The translations under genes were made by a program, and so were the position numbers. Below, in pieces: positions 1 to 8,803 of a stretch of 64,000 nucleotides of DNA; within the stretch, counting starts at the first letter, position 1, and the number at the start of each line of letters is the position of its first letter. This DNA is from Aquimarina algiphila (GTDB taxonomy: Bacteria > Bacteroidota > Bacteroidia > Flavobacteriales > Flavobacteriaceae), in contig NZ_VLNR01000009.1 in assembly GCF_007489275.1 (NCBI RefSeq), positions 1 through 64,000 on the forward strand, read 5' to 3'. The notes below the pieces were generated by a model that saw only the letters and a list, made by a program, of their open reading frames with translations, did not search any database and had not been told where the DNA came from.

Positions 1-353
1 CAGACCCAACAACAGCTATAGATTATAGCAATCCAGTGAAATTTACAGTAACAGCAGAAGATGGTACAACCAAAGAGTATACAATAACAGTAACTGTGTT
101 AAGTGCAGCTAGTACAGAAAAATCAATAACTAAGTTTACAACAACAGAAGGAATAGACGGAGTTATAGATGAGTCTTCTAAAACAATAGTAGTAATTTTA
201 CCATCAGGAACATCAAAGACGGGATTAAAAGCAACAGCAGTTATATCGGATAAAGCAAGTATTAGCCCAGACCCAACAACAGCTATAGATTATAGTACTC
301 CAGTAATATATACAGTAACGGCAGAAGATGGTACAACTCAAGAGTATACAGTA
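1..353 (+). repeat. Tandem coding repeat, period 267 bases
   Basis: Bases 1-28 recur almost exactly at 268-295, and 46-87 recurs at about 313-354 with few changes. The repeat is in frame (89 codons). Conservation at the nucleotide level suggests recent duplication or gene conversion between units. More copies may lie upstream of the window. Confidence 0.85.
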
Positions 354-794
354 TCTTGCTCATTTGCGAAATTCACAGAAGCAGATTTTGTAGGAGAATT
401 TATTGCCCAAAAAGCTAAACTTGTGTCAGTGATAGATGGTAATACTACTATATTTTATGACGATGATTATACCTTAGATGATCAAACTCAAAATACAAAT
501 CTTTCTGCTGAGTTGTACTTTAAAGAAGATAATACAGGAGTTTATCGTATTTACAGATCAGGATCTATTACAGTGAGTTCTTTTAAATGGGAGGTAAATA
601 AAGAAGGTAATAACTTAATTTTAAAAGGTATGGATGTTGGTTTTAAAGAAGATTTACCACATTCTGTTAATGATTTAACTTTTAATAATGGTGAGTTAAG
701 TTTTGTGTATTCTTTTGGTACAGATTTAGAAAGAAAAGGAACAAGAACATTAACATTTGTTTTAAAAAAGAAAGTAGAGTCAGAGTCAAAATAA
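3..794 (+). CDS. Repeat-containing surface/secreted protein (DUF5018-like repeats), 5' truncated
   Basis: The frame is open from base 3, so the true start lies upstream and the GTG at 36 is only an internal valine codon. The visible part has two copies of an 89-residue unit (period 267 bases) with the signature DPTTAIDYS..V.(F/Y)TVTAEDGTT.EYT, a beta-sandwich type repeated in Bacteroidota surface proteins (DUF5018-like). From about residue 115 of the visible part follows a different C-terminal domain of about 135 residues, rich in beta strand pattern, that resembles lipocalin-like domains. No T9SS sorting signal is seen at the C-terminus. The stop is 10 bases from an insertion sequence. The exact function is unknown; adhesion or an extracellular binding role is inference. 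Confidence 0.75.
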   Translation, partial: DPTTAIDYSNPVKFTVTAEDGTTKEYTITVTVLSAASTEKSITKFTTTEGIDGVIDESSKTIVVILPSGTSKTGLKATAVISDKASISPDPTTAIDYSTPVIYTVTAEDGTTQEYTVSCSFAKFTEADFVGEFIAQKAKLVSVIDGNTTIFYDDDYTLDDQTQNTNLSAELYFKEDNTGVYRIYRSGSITVSSFKWEVNKEGNNLILKGMDVGFKEDLPHSVNDLTFNNGELSFVYSFGTDLERKGTRTLTFVLKKKVESESK

Positions 795-836
795 TTGATT
801 GAGTCGTCCTAAAATAGGTTGACAATTTTACGATAT

Positions 837-1658
837 TTAATTTAGTCCTGTGAAGCTAGCTTCACAGGATTTTTTGTTATGTACAAAATTAGGTGTTTTT
901 AAATTAAGACTCCAATGTGGTCTTTTGTTATTATAAGTTTCTATGGATTGTTCTATTAATTTTTTGAGTTCTGTTCTATTATTACAGATATTGATTAAAA
1001 ATTCACCTTTCAATATTCCATTGATTCGTTCAGCAAGTGCATTTTGATAACAATCATACCCATCGGTCATTGATGGAATTATCTTATGTTTTTCTAATGC
1101 TGACAGATAGGTGGCAGAACAATACTGTAAACCTCTATCGGAATGATGTATCAGATCTTTAGTAGTTTTTCTATTATGAGTTGCCATTTTTATGGCCTGT
1201 ACCACATTTTCTGCACTCATATCATCACTAAGGTGGTAGTCCATTATTTTTCTACTATAAGCATCGGTAACCAATGATAAATAATGAGTTCTTTCTCTGC
1301 TTTTAATATAGGTGATATCGCTAACAAAAAACTCTTCAGGTCTTGAAGGACTAGTATCTTTCATTAAGTTAGGATGTTTTCTAAGCCAATGTTTAGAATT
1401 TGTGGTTTTTGTATAGTTTTTCTTTGGTTTTATCAATAGGGATTCACTACCTAGGTAATCAAATAGAGCATCTCTTCCTATTTTGATTCCTTGACGATCA
1501 AACTCTTCTTTCAATAAAAAATATAGTTTTCTAGTACCTAGCCTAGGCATATCCATTGGAACTTGTTGTACTAGATATTTTACCTGACTAAGTTGCTTAT
1601 TACGAGCCAGTGATCGCTTTTGTGATTGATAGATCGCCTGTCTACTGATCCCAAACAA
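837..1658 (-). CDS. IS3-family transposase OrfB (DDE integrase domain)
   Basis: This is the catalytic part of the transposase. It has an N-terminal HTH_21-like segment followed by the rve integrase core with the three acidic residues visible: D in VSDITYI, D in HHSDRGLQY and E in NALAERINGILKGE. Read alone it would begin with a TTG at 1658, but the same frame is open upstream to the slippery site at 1724-1730 and encodes a typical OrfB lead-in (…RPISLSRCCRLFGISRQAIY). It is therefore probably made as an OrfA-OrfB fusion by -1 frameshifting. The catalytic residues and length look intact, so the element may still be active. Confidence 0.9.
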   Translation of the reverse strand: MFGISRQAIYQSQKRSLARNKQLSQVKYLVQQVPMDMPRLGTRKLYFLLKEEFDRQGIKIGRDALFDYLGSESLLIKPKKNYTKTTNSKHWLRKHPNLMKDTSPSRPEEFFVSDITYIKSRERTHYLSLVTDAYSRKIMDYHLSDDMSAENVVQAIKMATHNRKTTKDLIHHSDRGLQYCSATYLSALEKHKIIPSMTDGYDCYQNALAERINGILKGEFLINICNNRTELKKLIEQSIETYNNKRPHWSLNLKTPNFVHNKKSCEASFTGLN

Positions 1659-1678
1659 TCGACAACAACGTGACAGAC

Positions 1679-2071
1679 TTATTGGTCTTTGTTGCTGGAT
1701 GCATCTGATTGATTGGGTAAAAACTTTTTTCTGATCCCAGTGCCATATTGTTTATCTGAAATATCGATCATGGTATTGAGAATCTCATTTTTGAGTTTTT
1801 CATCCGAAAGCTCACGCTCTAATCGCTTGATCTTTTGTGCTGGTGTTTCTTTTGATTTTGGCATTTGGTGTTGAATTGGTTTACTCCAGTCTAAAGTACC
1901 ATGTTTTCGTAACCAAACCAAAACAGTACTTCTCCCCTGTATACCATAAGATTTTTGGGCTTGCTTATAGGTCAGCTCACCTTTTTCAACTTGGGCAACT
2001 ACTGCTAATTTAAAGCCTAAATTGTAATCTCGTTGTGTACGCTTCTTCCTTGGTTGTTCTGAATGTTTCAT
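1679..2071 (-). CDS. IS3-family transposase OrfA (HTH DNA-binding)
   Basis: The 130-residue protein has an N-terminal helix-turn-helix (about residues 14-60: YNLGFKLAVVAQVEKGELTY…) that binds the IS ends, then a leucine-zipper-like segment (about 85-110: KIKRLERELSDEKLKNEILN). OrfA alone usually regulates transposition. Its last 15-20 codons overlap the -1 frame of OrfB, as in most IS3 elements. Confidence 0.9.
   Translation of the reverse strand: MKHSEQPRKKRTQRDYNLGFKLAVVAQVEKGELTYKQAQKSYGIQGRSTVLVWLRKHGTLDWSKPIQHQMPKSKETPAQKIKRLERELSDEKLKNEILNTMIDISDKQYGTGIRKKFLPNQSDASSNKDQ
1724..1730 (-). promoter_or_regulatory. Programmed -1 frameshift site A_AAA_AAG of the IS
   Basis: On the minus strand the orfA codons read AGA AAA AAG, giving the heptamer A_AAA_AAG used in many IS3 elements. 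The -1 frame entered here stays open through the TTG at 1658 into OrfB. Frame arithmetic fits: orfB is -1 relative to orfA. Confidence 0.8.
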
Positions 2072-2120
2072 AAATAAGTCAATTTTGTGTCAACTTATTT
2101 TAGGACAAGACAATATAAAT

Positions 2121-2155
2121 AAAAAGGTCTGAAAATTAATTTTCAGACCTTTTTA
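2121..2155. terminator. Bidirectional terminator after pckA
   Basis: The palindrome aaggtctgaaaatt / aattttcagacctt is flanked by A- and T-runs on both sides, so it can end transcription of pckA (minus strand) and of anything coming from the left. Confidence 0.85.
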
Positions 2156-2179
2156 TTTTAATATTAGTATTCTTTTCCT

Positions 2180-3796
2180 TTAAAAAGAGTAACGCTGTGG
2201 ACCTCCTCGTCTAATTTCTTCGTTAGCATAAGCTTCGAATTTTTTGAAATTCTCTCTAAAAGCATTTGTTAACTTAAATGCAGTTGTGTAATACGCTTCA
2301 TCATCATTCCAAGTAGCTCTCGGACTCAACACACTTGTAGGAACACCAGGACACTCTCTTGGTTGCGCTACTCCAAATACCGAGTGAATGTGATATTTGT
2401 CGTATGAATATGTTCCTAAATCTCCGTTTAACACTGCGTTTATCATAGCTCGAGTATACTTCAGTTTCATTCGGGTTCCTACACCATAAGACCCTCCAGT
2501 CCAACCTGTATTTACAAGCCACACATTTACACCAGTATCATTCATTTTCTTAATTAACATCTCTGCATATTTAGCAGGATGCAACGGCATAAATGGTGCT
2601 CCAAAACATGCAGAAAACGAAGGTGTAGGCTCTACAATCCCTGCTTCTGTACCTGCTACTTTTGCAGTATATCCAGACATAAAATGATATGCTGCCTGAC
2701 TAGGTGTTAGCTTAGAAATCGGAGGAATTACTCCAAAAGCATCAGCAGTCAAAAAGAATATATTCTTTGGGTTTTTACCAATAGAAGGTTTCTGTATATT
2801 TTCAATATGATGAATTGGATAGCTAACTCTGGTATTTTGAGTAATTGACGTATCAGCAAAATCTACAACACCGTTATCGCCAATGATTACATTCTCAAGA
2901 ATTGCTCCTTTTTTAATTGCTCTATATATTTCAGGCTCTTTCTCTTCGGCAAGGTCAATAACTTTTGCATAACACCCTCCTTCAAAATTGAATATGGTAT
3001 TTTCTTTAGTCCACCCATGCTCATCATCCCCTATCAATTTACGGTTAGGGTCTGTAGACAATGTAGTTTTACCAGTACCAGAAAGACCAAAAAATATAGC
3101 AGTATCTCCATCTTCTCCTACGTTAGCAGAACAATGCATAGGAAGCGATTCCTTATACACAGGTAAAATAAAATTCAACGCAGAAAAAATACCTTTTTTA
3201 ATTTCTCCAGTATATCCTGTACCTCCTATTAATGCAATCTTTTTTTCAAAATTTAATATCGCAAAATTGTGTTGGCGCGTACCATCTACAGCAGCATCTG
3301 CCATAAAACCTGGTGCATTAACAATTAACCATTCTGGATCAAAATCTTTTAACTCCTCATCTGTTGGCCTCAAAAACATATTATACGCAAACATATTTGA
3401 CCAAGGATACTCGTTAATCACACGTATATTTAATTTATACTCGGGATCTGCACAAGCATAGCTATCACGCACAAAAACCTCTTTTCCAGAAAGGTAGTTT
3501 GTTACCTTATCGTACAGTGCATCAAATGCATCTGGATCAAAAGGAATGTTGATATCTCCCCACCACACTTTGTCTTGTGTGATCTGATCTTTAACAATAA
3601 AACGATCCATAGGAGAACGACCAGTAAATTCACCGGTGTTAATTGCCAGTGCGCCTGATGACGTAATCTTTCCCTGACCTTTTTGCACTACTTCATCCTC
3701 AAGATCTTGAGGTGATAATTGGTAGCGCATTGTAGCATTTTCAATACCGTAATGCTTTAACGAAAACGTTTTCGTAATTGGATACAGTGGTTCCAT
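2180..3796 (-). CDS. pckA: Phosphoenolpyruvate carboxykinase (ATP)
   Basis: Catalyses oxaloacetate + ATP to phosphoenolpyruvate + CO2 + ADP, the entry step of gluconeogenesis, in the cytosol. Motifs visible: the PEPCK-specific segment GGTGYTGEIKKG, the P-loop GLSGTGKTTLS (about residue 236), the metal-binding GDDEHGW and the substrate segment NTRVSYPIHHI. I choose the ATG at 3796 (MEPLYPITK), giving 538 residues, the usual family length; an upstream TTG at 3829 would add 11 unusual residues. A TAATTTTG box lies about 30 bases upstream. It stands alone between a terminator and a DUF423 gene. Confidence 0.97.
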   Translation of the reverse strand: MEPLYPITKTFSLKHYGIENATMRYQLSPQDLEDEVVQKGQGKITSSGALAINTGEFTGRSPMDRFIVKDQITQDKVWWGDINIPFDPDAFDALYDKVTNYLSGKEVFVRDSYACADPEYKLNIRVINEYPWSNMFAYNMFLRPTDEELKDFDPEWLIVNAPGFMADAAVDGTRQHNFAILNFEKKIALIGGTGYTGEIKKGIFSALNFILPVYKESLPMHCSANVGEDGDTAIFFGLSGTGKTTLSTDPNRKLIGDDEHGWTKENTIFNFEGGCYAKVIDLAEEKEPEIYRAIKKGAILENVIIGDNGVVDFADTSITQNTRVSYPIHHIENIQKPSIGKNPKNIFFLTADAFGVIPPISKLTPSQAAYHFMSGYTAKVAGTEAGIVEPTPSFSACFGAPFMPLHPAKYAEMLIKKMNDTGVNVWLVNTGWTGGSYGVGTRMKLKYTRAMINAVLNGDLGTYSYDKYHIHSVFGVAQPRECPGVPTSVLSPRATWNDDEAYYTTAFKLTNAFRENFKKFEAYANEEIRRGGPQRYSF

Positions 3797-3826
3797 AAAA
3801 ATATGTTGTGTTTTGTTATGTACGTG

Positions 3827-3834
3827 CAAAATTA
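3827..3834 (-). promoter_or_regulatory. Putative pckA promoter -7 box TAATTTTG
   Basis: It matches the Bacteroidota consensus TAnnTTTG, with a TTG 16 bases upstream (slightly short spacing), and lies about 30 bases before the pckA ATG. Confidence 0.5.
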
Positions 3835-3864
3835 TAAATAATAATCACACCAACCGATAAAAAA

Positions 3865-4263
3865 TCATTTAATCTTAACTAACGAAATTATAAAGAAAAT
3901 CCATCCAAGAATTAACAAAAAACCTCCTAAAGGTGTAATAAAACCAATACTTGACAGAGAAACCCCTAATACTTCATCTATTACCAAAAGGTATATTGAC
4001 CCCGAAAAAAGGGTTATTCCCCCCAGAAATAAATAAAAAATTCTCTTTTTGGAAGTAGAACTCAAAATAGTCATATTTCCTAAAATCAAACACACAATCG
4101 CATGATACATTTGGTATCTGACTCCGGTAGTAAAAGAATCAATACTTTCTGCGTTCACTAATTTCTCCAATCCATGAGCTCCAAAAGCTCCTAATAACAC
4201 CGCAAGCAATCCCATCACACCCCCCATAATCAAAATTGTTTTATTCGTAGATATTTTATTCAT
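3865..4263 (-). CDS. DUF423 family small membrane protein (YgdD-like)
   Basis: The 132-residue protein has four predicted membrane helices and the family signature near the first helix, GLLAVLLGAFGAHGL, followed by a conserved YQMYHA segment. DUF423 proteins sit in the inner membrane; their function is not established. The gene is 69 bases upstream of pckA on the same strand, but pckA has its own promoter-like box, so co-transcription is possible rather than certain. Confidence 0.9.
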   Translation of the reverse strand: MNKISTNKTILIMGGVMGLLAVLLGAFGAHGLEKLVNAESIDSFTTGVRYQMYHAIVCLILGNMTILSSTSKKRIFYLFLGGITLFSGSIYLLVIDEVLGVSLSSIGFITPLGGFLLILGWIFFIISLVKIK

Positions 4264-4400
4264 AATTGACTATACTAGCTATTAAATTTTAAAATTTAGA
4301 CACATTTTTATCAAAAACATAATTAATCCGTCAAAATTGAGAACCTACTTTTTACGGTATTTACTACATTCGTATCAAAGTTATTAAAATATCATCAGGT

Positions 4401-5771
4401 ATGCGAAAGATCTTAGTTATTGGTGCAGGTAAATCTACAGCGGTATTAATTAAATATTTTCAGGATAAATCTATTACTGAGAATTTATTTATAACGATAG
4501 GTGATATTTCTGTTGAAAATGCCAAAAACTTGGCAAATGATCACCCAAACACCAAAGCAATTCTTTTGGATGTTTTTGATCAAACTTCTCGTCAAAATGC
4601 TATTCAAGATGCTGACATTGTAGTTTCTATGCTTCCTGCACGTTTTCATATCGAAGTTGCAAAAGATTGTTTGACGTTTAACAAATGTATGGTTACTGCC
4701 TCCTATGTAAGTAAAGAGATGCAAGAACTCGATACTGAAGTTCGAGAAAAGGGATTGATTTTCATGAATGAAATTGGGGTAGATCCTGGCATTGACCATA
4801 TGAGTGCTATGCAAGTTATAGATCGCATACGTAACCAAGGAGGAAAAATAATTCTATTTGAATCCTTTACAGGCGGGTTAGTAGCTCCCGAAAGCGATAC
4901 TAATCTTTGGAATTATAAATTCACCTGGAATCCCCGTAATGTAGTAGTAGCTGGGCAAGGTGGAGCAGCAGAGTTTCTTCAGGAAGGCACATATAAATAT
5001 ATACCATATCATAAATTATTTAGAAGAACAGAATTTTTAGAGGTTGAAGGTTATGGTCGTTTTGAGGCATATGCAAACCGGAATTCATTAAAATACCAGA
5101 GCATCTATGGATTAGAAGATATCTTAACCCTTTATCGAGGGACCATAAGAAGAGTAGGGTTCTCCAGAGCCTGGAATACCTTTGTGCAATTAGGCATGAC
5201 TGCTGATGATTATACTATTATGAACTCTGAGCATATGAGTTATCGAGATTTTACGAACTCTTTTTTAGCCTACTCTCCTTCTGATTCGGTAGAATTAAAA
5301 CTTCGTCATTACCTCAAAATAGATCAGGATGACATCATGTGGGATAAGCTTCTAGAGCTTGATCTTTTCAATCCTAATAAAAAAATTGGAATTCCAAATG
5401 CAACACCAGCGCAAGGACTTCAAAAGATTTTGATGGACAAATGGACACTGGATGACGGTGATAAGGATATGATCGTCATGTATCATAAATTTGGTTATGA
5501 GTTTAATGGTCAACAAAAACAAATAGATGCAACTATGGTAAGCACTGGTGAAGATCAAACATATACTGCTATGGCTCGAACTGTGGGACTCCCTGTTGCA
5601 ATGGCCACCCTGCGCATACTAAACAAACAAATTTCTCTTACAGGGGTTCAGATACCTATCCATGAAGAAGTATATGCTCCCATACTTAAAGAGCTTGAAG
5701 AGTACGGTATTATATTTAAAGAAAAAGAACGTGACTATCTTGGTTATAATCCTGATGGAGTAAAAGGATAA
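4401..5771 (+). CDS. Saccharopine dehydrogenase-like oxidoreductase
   Basis: 456 residues with an N-terminal Rossmann fold (ILVIGAGKSTAVLIKYF, residues 4-20, with a GxGKS variant of the dinucleotide motif), a DVSMLPARFH catalytic-domain entry and the saccharopine dehydrogenase C-terminal domain. Family members oxidise saccharopine to glutamate and aminoadipate semialdehyde (LYS9 type) in lysine metabolism. The lysine role here is inferred from similarity; I cannot see the partner lysine-ketoglutarate reductase. An Lrp/AsnC regulator follows 150 bases downstream on the same strand and alanine dehydrogenase is nearby, consistent with amino acid catabolism. Confidence 0.85.
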   Translation: MRKILVIGAGKSTAVLIKYFQDKSITENLFITIGDISVENAKNLANDHPNTKAILLDVFDQTSRQNAIQDADIVVSMLPARFHIEVAKDCLTFNKCMVTASYVSKEMQELDTEVREKGLIFMNEIGVDPGIDHMSAMQVIDRIRNQGGKIILFESFTGGLVAPESDTNLWNYKFTWNPRNVVVAGQGGAAEFLQEGTYKYIPYHKLFRRTEFLEVEGYGRFEAYANRNSLKYQSIYGLEDILTLYRGTIRRVGFSRAWNTFVQLGMTADDYTIMNSEHMSYRDFTNSFLAYSPSDSVELKLRHYLKIDQDDIMWDKLLELDLFNPNKKIGIPNATPAQGLQKILMDKWTLDDGDKDMIVMYHKFGYEFNGQQKQIDATMVSTGEDQTYTAMARTVGLPVAMATLRILNKQISLTGVQIPIHEEVYAPILKELEEYGIIFKEKERDYLGYNPDGVKG

Positions 5772-5895
5772 ATCACATTAGTAGTATAGAAAGGAAATCT
5801 ACATAACAAAATATTACAATAAAATATATTTCAACTTTACACATCCATCAATTTTACAAAAATACATGCTTTTGCATTTCAATTAAAAAGCATTA

Positions 5896-5926
5896 ATTGC
5901 GTTTTTAATTAATATCTGTAACTTTG
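5896..5926 (+). promoter_or_regulatory. Promoter of the Lrp/AsnC gene
   Basis: ATTG (5896-5899), 19 bases, then TAACTTTG (5919-5926) matches the Bacteroidota -33/-7 pattern. The ATG at 5933 starts only 6 bases after the -7 box, so the mRNA would have almost no leader. Confidence 0.65.
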
Positions 5927-5932
5927 TATATT

Positions 5933-6403
5933 ATGAAAAATCAAAATTCAACTTTGAAAATTGATGGAATTGATAAAGAAATCCTACGTAATCTTATGGA
6001 AGACGCACGAAGGCCTATTCTTGAAATCGCAAGAAAAGTTGGTATTTCTGGAGCAGCTATTCATCAAAGACTGCGCAAATTAGAAGCCTCAGGGCTTATC
6101 GCAGGGTCAAAATTTGTTATAGACCCCAAAGTACTTGGATACAAAACCATGGCTTTCGTTGGAGTATACCTGGACAAAGCCGTAAGCAATCCTAAAGCTG
6201 TAAAACAACTGCAAGAAATTCCTGAAGTAATTGAATGCCATTATACCACAGGAAATTGGTCTATTTTTATTAAAATCTTATGCAAAGATAATGAGCACTT
6301 AATGATTGTTTTAAACAAAGATATCCAGGCAATAGAAGGAGTATCCAGAACAGAAACTTTCATATCACTGGATCAGCAAATTGATCGGCAGATTAAAATA
6401 TAA
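5933..6403 (+). CDS. Lrp/AsnC family transcriptional regulator
   Basis: 156 residues from the ATG at 5933 (a TTG at 5924 lies inside the promoter box and is rejected). N-terminal winged helix-turn-helix (LKIDGIDKEILRNLMEDARRPILEIARKVGISGAAIHQRLRKLE) and C-terminal RAM/ACT ligand-binding domain (AFVGVYLDKA… to RTETFISLD). Such proteins bind amino acids, form octamers and control amino acid metabolism. Plausible targets are the upstream saccharopine dehydrogenase-like gene and the nearby ald; this is inference. Confidence 0.93.
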   Translation: MKNQNSTLKIDGIDKEILRNLMEDARRPILEIARKVGISGAAIHQRLRKLEASGLIAGSKFVIDPKVLGYKTMAFVGVYLDKAVSNPKAVKQLQEIPEVIECHYTTGNWSIFIKILCKDNEHLMIVLNKDIQAIEGVSRTETFISLDQQIDRQIKI

Positions 6404-6451
6404 TCAGACCTTACCCGTCAGAAAACAGATAAGATCTGATCCATAAATTAT

Positions 6452-7144
6452 TTAATCTCTTCTACCTAAAAAAATGGAAATAAAATAGAGTAATGTGGCT
6501 AACGAACCTAAAGCAGCAACCAGATATGTTCTGGCCGCCCATTTTAAGGCATCTTTAGAAGCAGCATGCTCTTCTCTAGTTACCATATTTGTCTTTTCTA
6601 ACCAAGCCAGCGCTCTATTACTTGCATCATACTCTACAGGTAATGTTATAAATGTAAATAAAGTAGTCACTCCAAAGAGCAAAATACCGACTAAGAAAAT
6701 AGTATTTCCAAGCACCATCCCTGAAGCAGATAAAACTAATCCTGCCATAATGACCAAGTTAGAGAGTTTACTAGAAATCCCTACTGCTGGCACTATTTTG
6801 GATCGCATGGTTAACCAACTATAGGCAGTAGCATGCTGTACAGCATGTCCACACTCATGAGCAGCAACAGCGGCAGCGGCGGCATTACGTTGATTGTATA
6901 CTCCTTCACTTAAATTCACTGTTTTATTCAACGGATTATAATGATCGGTTAGCATTCCTGGTGTCGAAATTACTTTCACATCTCGTATCCCATTATCGTG
7001 TAACATCTTTGTCGCAATTTCTGCTCCGCTCATTCCATTTTGCAAATGAACATTAGAATATTTCTTGAATTTACTTTTAAGTTTATTGCTTACATATGAA
7101 CTCACAAGAAATATAATCCCTGCAATGATATAATATCCCATCAT
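6452..7144 (-). CDS. Zinc metallopeptidase, membrane-anchored (YugP type)
   Basis: 230 residues. An N-terminal membrane helix (residues 3-18), a soluble part with the zinc motif HECGH in AAAVAAHECGHAVQHA, then two or three hydrophobic segments and a conserved VEYDASNRAL sequence matches the neutral zinc metallopeptidase 2 family. The substrate is unknown; a housekeeping membrane protease role is likely. It lies downstream of ald but is separated from it by a terminator. Confidence 0.9.
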   Translation of the reverse strand: MMGYYIIAGIIFLVSSYVSNKLKSKFKKYSNVHLQNGMSGAEIATKMLHDNGIRDVKVISTPGMLTDHYNPLNKTVNLSEGVYNQRNAAAAAVAAHECGHAVQHATAYSWLTMRSKIVPAVGISSKLSNLVIMAGLVLSASGMVLGNTIFLVGILLFGVTTLFTFITLPVEYDASNRALAWLEKTNMVTREEHAASKDALKWAARTYLVAALGSLATLLYFISIFLGRRD

Positions 7145-7192
7145 AATTCAATACTTTTTATACTTATTAATACGGGTACATAAAATACAAAA

Positions 7193-7213
7193 ACCTCGCC
7201 AAAATAGCGAGGT
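7193..7213 (-). terminator. Terminator after ald
   Basis: Stem acctcgc / gcgaggt with a 7-base loop. Read on the minus strand it is followed by a T-rich run, so it ends ald transcription before the peptidase gene. Confidence 0.8.
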
Positions 7214-7252
7214 CTTTGTTTAAATAAACTTGAGTTAGCCAATAAATCGAGT

Positions 7253-8368
7253 CTACTTTAAATATCCATTCACATCCTCTAGAGGAAGGTTAAAAGCTTC
7301 TGATATCGCAGGATACACTACGTCACCGTTAATAACATTTAGTCCTTTTTTAAGTGGTTCATTCTCTGCACAAGCCTTTTTCCAACCCTTATTTGCCAAT
7401 TGTATTGCATATGGCAAAGTGACATTAGTTAATGCCAAAGTTGAAGTATATGGCACAGCTCCTGGCATATTTGCCACAGAATAATGCACTACATCGTCAA
7501 TAATATACACAGGATCCTGGTGAGTTGTAGGTTTTGTTGTTTCAAAACAACCACCTTGATCAACCGCCACATCAACTAATACAGTTCCCGGACGCATCTC
7601 CTTCAGCATATCTCGGGTAATTAATTTAGGTGCCTTAGCTCCTGGTATTAATACTCCTCCAATAATTAAATCTGAAGTTTTTATATGTTTACGAATATTA
7701 TGTTCGTTAGAAAATTCTGTATTCACATTAGCAGACATTACATCATCAAGATAACGTAATCTCTTTATACTAATATCCAAAATTGTTACATCTGCACCCA
7801 TTCCCGCTGCCATTTTTGCTGCCTGTGTCCCAACAACTCCGCCTCCAAGTACCAACACCTTTGCTGGTGCCACCCCTGGAACTCCTCCTAAAAGAATCCC
7901 TATACCTTTTAACGGTTTTTCAAGATATTTTGCTCCTTGCTGAATAGACATACGACCAGCTACTTCACTCATCGGAGTTAATAACGGCAAACTACGATCA
8001 GGATCTTCAACAGTTTCATAAGAAACACAAACCGATCCACTATCAATCATAGCTTTGGTAAGAGGTTCACTAGATGCAAAGTGAAAATATGTAAATACTA
8101 ATTGATCTTTTTTAATCAATGTATATTCCTGCTCAATAGGTTCCTTTACTTTAATAATCATCTCAGCAGTTTGATACACCTCTTCAATGGTAGCCAATAT
8201 TTTACCTCCAGCTTTGGTATATTCTTCGTCCTCAAAACCACTTTGAAGACCAGCATTTTGCTGAATGAAAACGGTATGACCATGTTTAACAAGCTCCATA
8301 GTCCCGGCAGGTGTAAGACCTACTCTGTTCTCGTTATTTTTGATTTCCTTAGGAACACCAATTATCAT
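7253..8368 (-). CDS. ald: Alanine dehydrogenase
   Basis: Converts L-alanine + NAD+ to pyruvate + NH3 + NADH. 371 residues, the usual length. N-terminal family signature GVPKEIKNNENRVGLTPAG (residues 3-21), the central segment VLVLGGGVVGTQAAKMAAGMGADV as NAD-binding loop, and a conserved C-terminal NMPGAVPYTSTLALTN. An Lrp/AsnC regulator gene 850 bases away is a candidate regulator, as in other bacteria where Lrp-type proteins control ald. Confidence 0.97.
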   Translation of the reverse strand: MIIGVPKEIKNNENRVGLTPAGTMELVKHGHTVFIQQNAGLQSGFEDEEYTKAGGKILATIEEVYQTAEMIIKVKEPIEQEYTLIKKDQLVFTYFHFASSEPLTKAMIDSGSVCVSYETVEDPDRSLPLLTPMSEVAGRMSIQQGAKYLEKPLKGIGILLGGVPGVAPAKVLVLGGGVVGTQAAKMAAGMGADVTILDISIKRLRYLDDVMSANVNTEFSNEHNIRKHIKTSDLIIGGVLIPGAKAPKLITRDMLKEMRPGTVLVDVAVDQGGCFETTKPTTHQDPVYIIDDVVHYSVANMPGAVPYTSTLALTNVTLPYAIQLANKGWKKACAENEPLKKGLNVINGDVVYPAISEAFNLPLEDVNGYLK

Positions 8369-8502
8369 ATTCTTATTTTTTGGTCGAAAATAGCTGTTTT
8401 TATGAAATAAAACAATAAAAGATACCCTAAAAATATTTTATCAATAATTTTACTAGGTTATCACTTTATTTGTTAAAAAACAAGAAAAATTGAAAATTTC
8501 TA

Positions 8503-8763
8503 TTAGTTTTTATATCGATACTTAAAATAAAGTAATAGAAATCCTGATATCGCGGTTATGAAATTCGCTAAAATGATGGGTACACTATTGATTAAAAAAC
8601 CATAAATAAGCCAACAAAGCACTCCAATGACAAAAATATACAACATTGACAATGATAAACTATCGGTAGATTTTGTTTTCCAAGTTTTGTAAACCTGTGG
8701 TAAAAAAGCAGTTGTGGTTAATATTGCTGCCACTAATCCTAAGATTTCTATTGGATTTATCAT
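8503..8763 (-). CDS. SemiSWEET sugar transporter (PQ-loop)
   Basis: 86 residues with three membrane helices and the PQ motif in the first one (TTTAFLPQVYKTWKTKST), the length and pattern of bacterial SemiSWEETs, which work as dimers and carry sugars across the inner membrane without energy coupling. The substrate cannot be told from sequence. Confidence 0.9.
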   Translation of the reverse strand: MINPIEILGLVAAILTTTAFLPQVYKTWKTKSTDSLSLSMLYIFVIGVLCWLIYGFLINSVPIILANFITAISGFLLLYFKYRYKN

Positions 8764-8779
8764 AATCTAAAAAAAAGAG

Positions 8780-8803
8780 TACACTTCGACAGACTCAGTG
8801 TAC
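8780..8803. repeat. Short palindromic repeat, copy 1
   Basis: TACACTTCGACAGACTCAGT followed by GTAC, a small inverted repeat (TACACT / AGTGTA). A near-identical copy is at 31780-31804. Both are intergenic. It looks like a REP-type dispersed element; identity with copy 2 is complete over the outer arms, differing in the loop. Confidence 0.7.

Larger units (their letters stand above)
805..2107 (-). mobile_element. IS3-family insertion sequence (about 1.3 kb)
   Basis: It contains orfA and orfB in the classic IS3 arrangement on the minus strand. The ends are imperfect inverted repeats: left end at 805-823 (cgtcctaaaataggttgac) and the complement of the right end near 2089-2107 (tgtcctaaaataagttgac), differing at two of 19 positions. 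The right end ends in CA as expected for IS3, while the left end starts CG rather than TG. No direct target duplication is obvious (left flank gagt, right flank agac), so the copy may be old or rearranged. Confidence 0.85.

Noticed and set aside
802..2110. Target-site duplication of the IS
   Set aside because: Flanks gagt and agac do not match, so none is claimed.
2988..3461. Plus-strand open frame over pckA
   Set aside because: A shadow of the pckA reading frame with no family match.
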